Positions 57,545-64,000 of a DNA stretch of 64,000 bases are shown piece by piece; positions within the stretch are counted from its first letter, which is position 1, and each line of letters opens with the position of its first letter. Under the pieces are notes generated by a model. The model was not told where the DNA came from and did no database searches. It saw nothing but the letters and a program-made list of their open reading frames with translations. Where the stretch lies: positions 170,854,147 to 170,918,146 of the forward strand of contig CM071597.1 in the NCBI GenBank assembly GCA_036435485.1, written 5' to 3'. The translations under genes were made by a program, and so were the position numbers. The stretch comes from Saposhnikovia divaricata. Taxonomy: Eukaryota > Streptophyta > Magnoliopsida > Apiales > Apiaceae.

Positions 57545-58747
57545 AAAATTCGCCCATGAATTATTAGATATGCTAAACTACCTTAGCATGAATTTTCTAC
57601 TTTGCTGTAACCTATTGTCTAATCTCACGAATTTAGCTATTAGTATCGTATTGACAAATGATGCATTAAAAAAATAAGATTTATTGCTTAAAATGGGAAA
57701 ATAGATCTATTTCGATGAAAGCCATCTTTTAACATTCTTTCTAAGCAATGTTAAGGAAAAGAATTCCTTTAAAATTTTTAGATAATTTAAAGTTAATAAG
57801 ATTGTGAGTCACGAGCGAGCTATAATTTTACAATATCATGATATTATTCATTTTTAATTGAATATGATTTTATAAATTTATTTTTGAATATATCTCAAAA
57901 AATCTCATATTAATAAAATTAACTGATTATCTATTATCTTATTCAGGTGATACTTCGATTAATACCAAATTTAAAGTAGGCATTAAATATTAGTAGAAAC
58001 GCATTTTAGCATAGAGGTAAATATCAATTTATTCAAGATAGTATAAATGTATATAACAGAATCGGCCATCAACTTAACTATGATGATTAATACCAATTTA
58101 TATGAATAACAATAAATTTTTAGATTTATTTTTCCTCCACTTCGACCTTAATTATGATACATAATATGGAAATTAGTATATACCACCGGAAACATAATTA
58201 TTTACATTATTTATCTCTGTGTTGTACCTACATGGTACATGATCGATTTAACAGGTCCCCCTAGTCCTAGCAACAAAAACTAGGCGATTGATTGAACAAT
58301 AGATACTCATCCGATTAACAGATGCATTTAATTAGTTAATTATGTATCAACTTTAAAATTCTTCTAGCTATATAGTAATAGGATGTTAATTTACCCTCCT
58401 CAAACTAAATTTAAGTGTGGAAATGCCAGTAAACCATTGTTAACAAATTTTCCATAATCTTAATAATTATATTCGCCCCAAAAACATACATGCAAGTACT
58501 ATAAAAGTGAATTAGGTCAAATCCAAGTATCCAACTGAAAAACTCAAGTATGCCGACAGTTCTTTAGTTGAGAAGTACATAGACAAGAATCTGATGCTAC
58601 AATTTACCTCAAAAACCTCATATTTTCCTTTTGGCTTCTTACTTAATATTTTTGTTTTTGTTTTGGTTTTCTTCCTTACCTTATCTCGAGCCAAGTACAT
58701 GCTTGTTTGCAAGGAATATAATTGTTGTTTTTTATAAATTAGGTTAT
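57545..58747. other. Intergenic, no gene seen
   Basis: AT-rich with scattered short open frames. No family or RNA gene is recognised. Confidence 0.5.
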
Positions 58748-58748
58748 A

Positions 58749-59990
58749 AGAGCAATTCTAACAAGCTCTCTATACTCGCTCTAAGTTAAATTTTGAGAAG
58801 GAAATAAAAAGTGTCTCCAACATACTCCTAACTCCTCTTCAAATATTTAGGAGCTCTATATCTCTCCTCACTAGTTAGGAGTCTCTCTTCTCTCCTCTCC
58901 TCATTTCATTTTTTTTTATTTTTTAAAACTTGCAGCAGCAAGTCATGTAAATATAATTGGTTATTATTTATTAAACTATATGCTTGAAACAATGTGGATG
59001 TGATCATATGCGTGCCCGTTTGCTGCAAGTCACGGTAGGGATGACAATTTGTACCGATCCGATGGATACCCGATCCGTTTCGATCCGAATGGGTCCAATC
59101 GAACCCGAAAATTTCGGGTTTGGATTCGGGTTTGGGTTTGATTTTTAAACCCGAATCAATTTCGGGTCGGGTTTTGGAAATACCGACCCGAACCCGACCC
59201 GAAAACCCGAAACCCGTATCAAACCCGATTCGAACCCGAACCGACCCGAAACCCGAATTAATATATGTTATTATTTCTATTATTTTATACATAATATTTA
59301 ACATTTAATATATATTATCTATTATTATTTATATTTATCATTTAATATGTAATAAAAATTAAAATATTTTATATATTAATGTTTTATATTATTTTTAAAA
59401 TAAAAATATTTAACTTTTTTTTTTTGGGTTTCGGGTCGGGTTTCGGGTACCCGAAACCCGTTAGTATCCAACGGGTTCGGGTTTATAGTTTCGGGTTTTT
59501 TCGGGTTCGGTTCGGGTTCAGGTTTGGTCAAAAAATTCGGCTTCGGGTTTGGATTTGGCAAAACTCGTTTCGATCGACCCGATTGCCATCCCTAAGTCAC
59601 GGTGGTGTATTTTTTTTTTTTTAAATTTTGTGGTGTGATGTCATATTTTAATATGTTTGTACTGTAGTAGAGTAGCAGCCGCGATTTCAAGTCACGGGTG
59701 CCATGCCTTGAATTTTTTGTTTTATTATTTTTTATGGATGGATCGAATTTTAAAAAAATTCATTTTAATTTACATTTATGAATTGTGATATAAATTAAAA
59801 CTCGAATTTAGTATCGTGAGATAATAATAGAAAGTATGTATAGATATAGTTAATTAATAAAAAAAATGAATAAGGAGTAAGTTGAGGAGAATTGTTGAAG
59901 AAAAGGCTTGATTTTATGTCCTAAATACTTATGAGGTATTTTAATAATATTATTTGTAGGGAGAATGGAAGGAGGCTATTGAAGTTCTCT
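58749..59990. mobile_element. Possible inverted-repeat element hosting hAT-like element 2
   Basis: AGAGCAATTCTAACAAGCTC at the left and GGAGGCTATTGAAGTTCTCT at the right are imperfect inverted ends. GAGCAACTCCAA-like ends are common in plant foldback MITEs. The hAT-like element at 59036-59594 would be nested in it. The inner parts are diverged, so this is tentative. Confidence 0.3.
59036..59594. mobile_element. hAT-like non-autonomous element 2 with ACCCGA/TCGGGT arms
   Basis: Ends are TAGGGATGACAATTTG and TTGCCATCCCTA. A perfect 8-bp duplication, AGTCACGG, lies at 59028-59035 and 59595-59602. Length 559 bp. The left arm is rich in ACCCGA units, the right arm in TCGGGT (the complement), with an AT-rich core between. 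It shares its ends and general build with the 12023-12628 element. Confidence 0.93.
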
Positions 59991-59994
59991 AATA

Positions 59995-60720
59995 TATTAA
60001 TTCGATCTGAACCATTCGATTTGTTTTTTATTTGAAGGCATTCGATTTGAATTAAATAACAAAAAAAAACAAAATTTGCACCTTAGAGAACTGTAATGGT
60101 GTATAATTTCACCCAACAAGTTCATTTTATTTAAAGAAACCAACAAATTTAATTGGGTATGTAAATTATTATGAAAAATAAAAATCCCATAGAAAACGTA
60201 CCCTGGACTAAATAGATTTCGCGTCAAATAACTCATCAAAACACTCCCAACAATTTCGGTCACACTAGTCGGATCTAGAATAATATTGGACCCGATAAAA
60301 GCCACACACACCATGTGTAAAAGATACAGGGGTCCCTAATCTTCAATGCATGCAAACTACTCGCCAACTGTAACTGTTTATAAGCCGAAAAGATGCCCTT
60401 TATTCATAGCTTTGCAGGTGGAATTATGACACCCAAAGTCTCAGTCGCACGTGCTATGCACGTGTTAAACTATACATTTGTGTACTTTGTAGGGTCCTTA
60501 ACTTTTAGCCATGGACAAAGGTAAAGATTTTGCAAGATTTTGTACCAAAGGAAAGAGAAGAATCCGTAGAAATAACATTTCATTTTTCCTCGAATCTACA
60601 AATAAAGTTTCAATAGGTTGTCCCGTCGTGGTGTTGTGTGTTGTATGGTTAATTAAAAAGTTGGGAAAATTTTCCGCACTATTGTGGTCCCATCCTTTTA
60701 GGGTAGAAAATTTGTCTTTC
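59995..60720. other. Intergenic, no gene seen
   Basis: Only short, overlapping open frames on both strands, without a recognisable product. Confidence 0.5.
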
Positions 60721-60721
60721 A

Positions 60722-61107
60722 GAGTAAGTCCAATGCTAGATGTTAAATTGCTATTGTCACTGCTATAATATAGAACCAAAAAGTGAATTTTGGTGTTAAA
60801 ATAAAATTCACCCTCCAAAGCTAGTTCTATAACTAGTTTCAAATTTAACCAATTCTTTTAATTTTTACCTAAATTTTTTAACTTATATTGAATATTCTCA
60901 ACAAACTCATCTCATTCTATTTAAATGATGATGTGGCATGGATGCATAAATCCATTCTTGGTTTCAAATTTAGCATCAAGGATGCATAATATAGCAATAG
61001 CACCAAGGATGCATCCAACTATAGCTCTCCTTTGGAGATGAATTTTTTAACACTTGGTGCTATAATATAGCAATAGCACCAAAAATAGGATTAAATTGGA
61101 GTTGCTC
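60722..61107. mobile_element. Foldback MITE with GAGCAACTCCAA-type ends
   Basis: The left end GAGTAAGTCCAATGC and right end ATTGGAGTTGCTC are inverted. GCTATTGT/CAATAGC and TATAATATAG blocks mirror each other inside. TAGCAATAGCACCAA is also repeated directly near 60985 and 61066. No duplication of fixed length could be defined. Confidence 0.5.
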
Positions 61108-62108
61108 CGATGAGTTCTCTGAGATTATTCTTTACGGGATGTCATTTTTTGTGAGACTAATCTTTATTAGAAGTTACCAAAATTTCAACCAAACTTTAGC
61201 AAATTGTTTTGGTGTTGTATTGAACACTGATTATATATAATTAGTTTTAGAAGTATTCAACGAAAAAAATTTGATAGCAAATTATCTTTGAAAAGTGTTG
61301 TACTTGAACCTTATATATAGTATTATTCTTAAAAATTCATTTTGGAAAGCAAACTTATCATTTTTGAGAAGTGTTGTACTTTGGACCTTATAGTATTCTT
61401 AGAAACTGATTCTGGAAACTAAACTTGAAATTAGTTGAACAGTTTGTAAAAAACTTAGAGTTTATTTAAAGAGTATAATATTAATTTTTGTCCATCTAAA
61501 ATTACAGAAAGGTAACGGAAATAGGCATGCATCTTTGCTTTTTTAAAATCCGAACTGATAAATCAACCTAAAGTTATTTTTAACTATTCTCTGCAAAAGT
61601 TTCCATTAAAAAAATTGCATAAAATGCACCTTTTATTCTATCTAATGGTATAATGCAGGGTCTCTCTCCTTTCTCTTCCAAACATGAAGATAGGGGATAT
61701 ATTGACGAGTAGTCGAGTTCAATCTCTTGATTGTTAGAAATTATGGTCAGTCGAATATCAGTCTACTGTATGCTTTGTGCACTGTGTTGTTCAGAAATGT
61801 TGAACATCACTGCATTGCCAGAATTTGTGCAATTTGAACACCGGTCTGAACGAGGGGAGCTCCATATATTTAAAATTACTATATCTTCAGTCCCATACAT
61901 GTCCATAAATGAATAACTATGGCTAATTTCAGACATGTCTCTTTTATTCCAGCTTTATTATATCTAAGATAATTCACAAACATATAGTTTGCAGGATCAT
62001 TCTCTTTTAACTACATATATAAACATACTCAGTTTGGCAATTATACCAATTTACAATTCGTTCCTTGTCTAGAACCAAAAAAAATCAGCTGTCTCATATA
62101 GCTGTTCA
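61108..62108. other. Intergenic with a 76-bp tandem duplication
   Basis: AGTGTTGTACTT at 61294 and 61370 marks a diverged 76-bp duplication (about 61283-61432). Nothing else is recognised. Confidence 0.5.
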
Positions 62109-63259
62109 TGTTGGAATAATCTTAAACTTAGTTATTAATTATTTGTTTTATTCAGTTAAGTATATGTTTTATGTGTGTATGTGTGATCAGCTGATTAGGT
62201 CAAGTGTATTAGAGAAGTTTTAGGGAGTTTGAATAAGTAGTAGCAGGTGGTTTAACGTGGAGTAGTTTTAGCTTATTTGTTTCCTATTTTGTAGGCACTA
62301 CTATGTAAGTGCATTGCTTTCTATTTAAATCGTATGTATCTTGTTTAGTTGATGAGAAAAAAAGAATACAATGTAGTTTTTATGTATCTTCTTCGTTTAT
62401 ACATATAAAATTGCTGTATCTATATTGTTAGTATTAGGATATAACAATTTTAGTTTCTACACTTGGTATCAGAGCTTGAAGGGGAGTATCAAGGCTTAAC
62501 ACCTTCCTTCCGATCCTTGAGGCATTAGAAGAGGCTGTCGAGAGAGATGATGGCAAGAAGAGAGCTTGCAGGGGTTTTTGTATTGATGCTCACCAGATGT
62601 TTGATAAAAGGACTAAACCAAAGGTGATGGTTTGGGTGCTGGAAAAAAACAGCTACCAATGGGTGAACAACTGGAAAACAATGGCGAGGATTTTGCTATC
62701 ACTGGATCTCACGAAGAAGCTCAGAAGGAAGAAAAAAAAAGGCTCCGAATAATAAGAAAAGTATATGCACAAGGCGTGTTAAGGAGACCATTGCACACAT
62801 GTGGTAGAAGAAGATAGTTTTTATTGAATTGGTGGTCATTATGTGAATCATGAATTTTAAAAAAAAATCTAAATGTGGTAAGTTGATGAGAAGTGCATTA
62901 ACATATTAAATTGATGAGAAGATTGGAGAGAAGTGCTCCAAAATTGTGTTTTTGATGAGAAGTGCATCAATATTGATGGTGGTGAGAAGTGCATCACAAG
63001 ATGGTGGTGAGAAGTACATCACAAGGTGAAGAGAAGTGCTTCCCAAGTTTAAGATTATGGGGGTGATTGTTGGAATAATCTTAAACTTAGTTATTAATTA
63101 TTTGTTTTATTTAGTTAAGTATATGTTTTATATGTTTATGTGTGATCAGCTGACTAGGTCAAGTGTATTAGAGAAGTTTTAGGGAGTTTGAATAAGTAGT
63201 AGCAGGTGGTTTAACGTGGGGTAGTTTTAGCTTATTTGTTTCCTATTTTGTAAGCACTA
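62109..63259 (+). mobile_element. TRIM-like non-autonomous LTR element, 3' LTR interrupted by CACTA-4
   Basis: The 5' LTR is 62109-62461 (TGTTGGAATAATC...TTTCTACA, 353 bp). It is followed by TTGGTATCAGAGCTTG, a tRNA-Met-type primer site. The internal part (62462-63067) is about 600 bases with repeated GAGAAGTGCATCA units and no gag or pol. The polypurine stretch GATTATGGGGGTGA leads into the 3' LTR at 63068, which stops at 63259 where CACTA-4 begins. About six differences separate the LTRs over 190 bases. Confidence 0.85.
62880..63045 (+). repeat. Short repeats GAGAAGTGCATCA inside the TRIM-like element
   Basis: GATGAGAAGTGCATTAA, GAGAAGTGCTCC, GATGAGAAGTGCATCAA, GGTGAGAAGTGCATCAC, GGTGAGAAGTACATCAC and GAAGAGAAGTGCTTCC follow one another at short, uneven spacing. 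Confidence 0.8.
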
Positions 63260-64000
63260 CACTACGTCAAATTTTGGCTTCCGTCACATCAAATATGTGT
63301 GGCTAAGCACTTTCCGTCACGTTTTAATTTTTCATCAAAGTGTGACCTAAGGTCTCGTCATTTTACGCCCCCCTACGGCTACACCCCAATTGTGTGGCTG
63401 TAACTCAAAACAGAGTGACTAAAGCATACCACCAATTGGGTCTGACAGCCCCATTTTAAGCTCAAAAGTGTGACTAAATACCAGCTTGCAGCCACAGGAT
63501 GCGTAGTGGCTAAAGAGAGTTAATAACATGGCTAAATACCAACATTCATCAAAGGCTTAGTTTTGGTCACACTATTTATTGGTAAATCGTGGCAAAAAGC
63601 TTTGGTATGGCCACATTATATAATTTTTGTGTGATCGTTTCTATGTTATATAGACATTAAATAACTGATTTTAGTCACTAATAATTATAGTAACTATAGT
63701 TCTGGCTAAAACCTATTTTTTTAGAATTTTTGTAATATATAGTGTGGCTAAAGTATAGTAATAGCCACACACACTTAACTAAATTATACAAGGTTTTATT
63801 TGTATTATAAATGATTGATAATAAATAATAATACCAAAATGCCAAAATTGAAACACAATGGTATATTCTAAAATTCAAACACTTTTAGCCATACATAAAT
63901 CAATTCACATCTATATAAAAATTATGTCCGATACAAACTTATTGAATTGTTGAAGGAAAAAAATCAATTGCTTCTTGTACAACAGAGGCAAGTACTTTGG
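63260..64000. mobile_element. CACTA-4: left end of a fourth CACTA-type element, continues past the window
   Basis: Starts CACTACGTCAAATTTTGG. The following 600 bases hold many GTGGCTAAA and TAGCCACA motifs in both orientations, plus GTGACTAAA variants, as in CACTA subterminal zones. It interrupts the TRIM 3' LTR after GCACTA, so CTA (63257-63259) may be the 3-bp duplication. The right end is outside the window. Confidence 0.7.

Noticed and set aside
58906..59624. Open frames rich in R, P, G and F near 59 kb
   Set aside because: Same cause: CCGA-type repeats of hAT-like element 2.
60498..60842. 114-codon minus-strand frame and its 85-codon plus-strand counterpart
   Set aside because: The frames overlap on opposite strands, show no known motif, and part lies in a foldback MITE.
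1..64000. CRISPR arrays, bacterial operons, phage genes or rRNA genes
   Set aside because: Repeats here are transposon ends, LTRs or tandem duplications in a plant setting, and no array has regular unique spacers.

Overview
This is a piece of plant nuclear DNA, almost certainly from a eudicot. It is AT-rich with long intergenic stretches. It has an intron-split SBP-box gene, Stowaway and hAT MITEs, CACTA elements, and several LTR retrotransposons with plant-type primer-binding sites. I cannot name the species from the sequence. An asterid is plausible but that is only a guess.

Only one gene looks intact: an SPL8-like SBP-box transcription factor at 18771-20169 (+; three exons; 300 residues). 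Nearly everything else is mobile DNA, which I resolved by matching termini and target-site duplications (TSDs).

Layout. 1-4899 holds the right-hand parts of two CACTA (En/Spm) transposons. The first carries a broken GT47 (exostosin-family) glycosyltransferase fragment. 5530-11090 is a complete non-autonomous CACTA element with TSD TTA. It carries pieces of two unrelated host genes, an oxidosqualene cyclase exon and the 3' exons of a 4-coumarate-CoA-ligase-like gene, plus a seven-copy tandem array. 12023-12628 and 59036-59594 are two hAT-like elements with perfect 8-bp TSDs and unusual ACCCGA-rich arms. 14487-14745 and 56062-56318 are two copies of one Stowaway MITE.

22901-39742 is a nested block. 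The outer element has LTRs of about 3.6 kb, TSD AATAG and one odd ORF. A Tat/Athila-like non-autonomous Gypsy element lies inside it, with a truncated 3' LTR. A 4.8-kb solo LTR (TSD AGTCT) of the same broad LTR family as the outer element sits inside the outer 3' LTR in reverse orientation.

40653-53211 is a very young Copia element of the SIRE/Maximus type (minus strand). Its 607-bp LTRs differ by one base and its TSD is AGTTA. It has an intact pol, a frameshifted gag with three zinc knuckles, and a frameshifted accessory (env-position) reading frame of about 1.2 k codons. It landed in an older Harbinger-like MITE. The right end holds a foldback element, small MITEs, a TRIM-like LTR element (62109-63259) and the start of a fourth CACTA element that interrupts the TRIM.

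Apart from SPL8 there is no working gene set here. The main interest is gene-fragment capture by CACTA elements, the fully dated nesting order, and the non-standard ORFs of the LTR elements.
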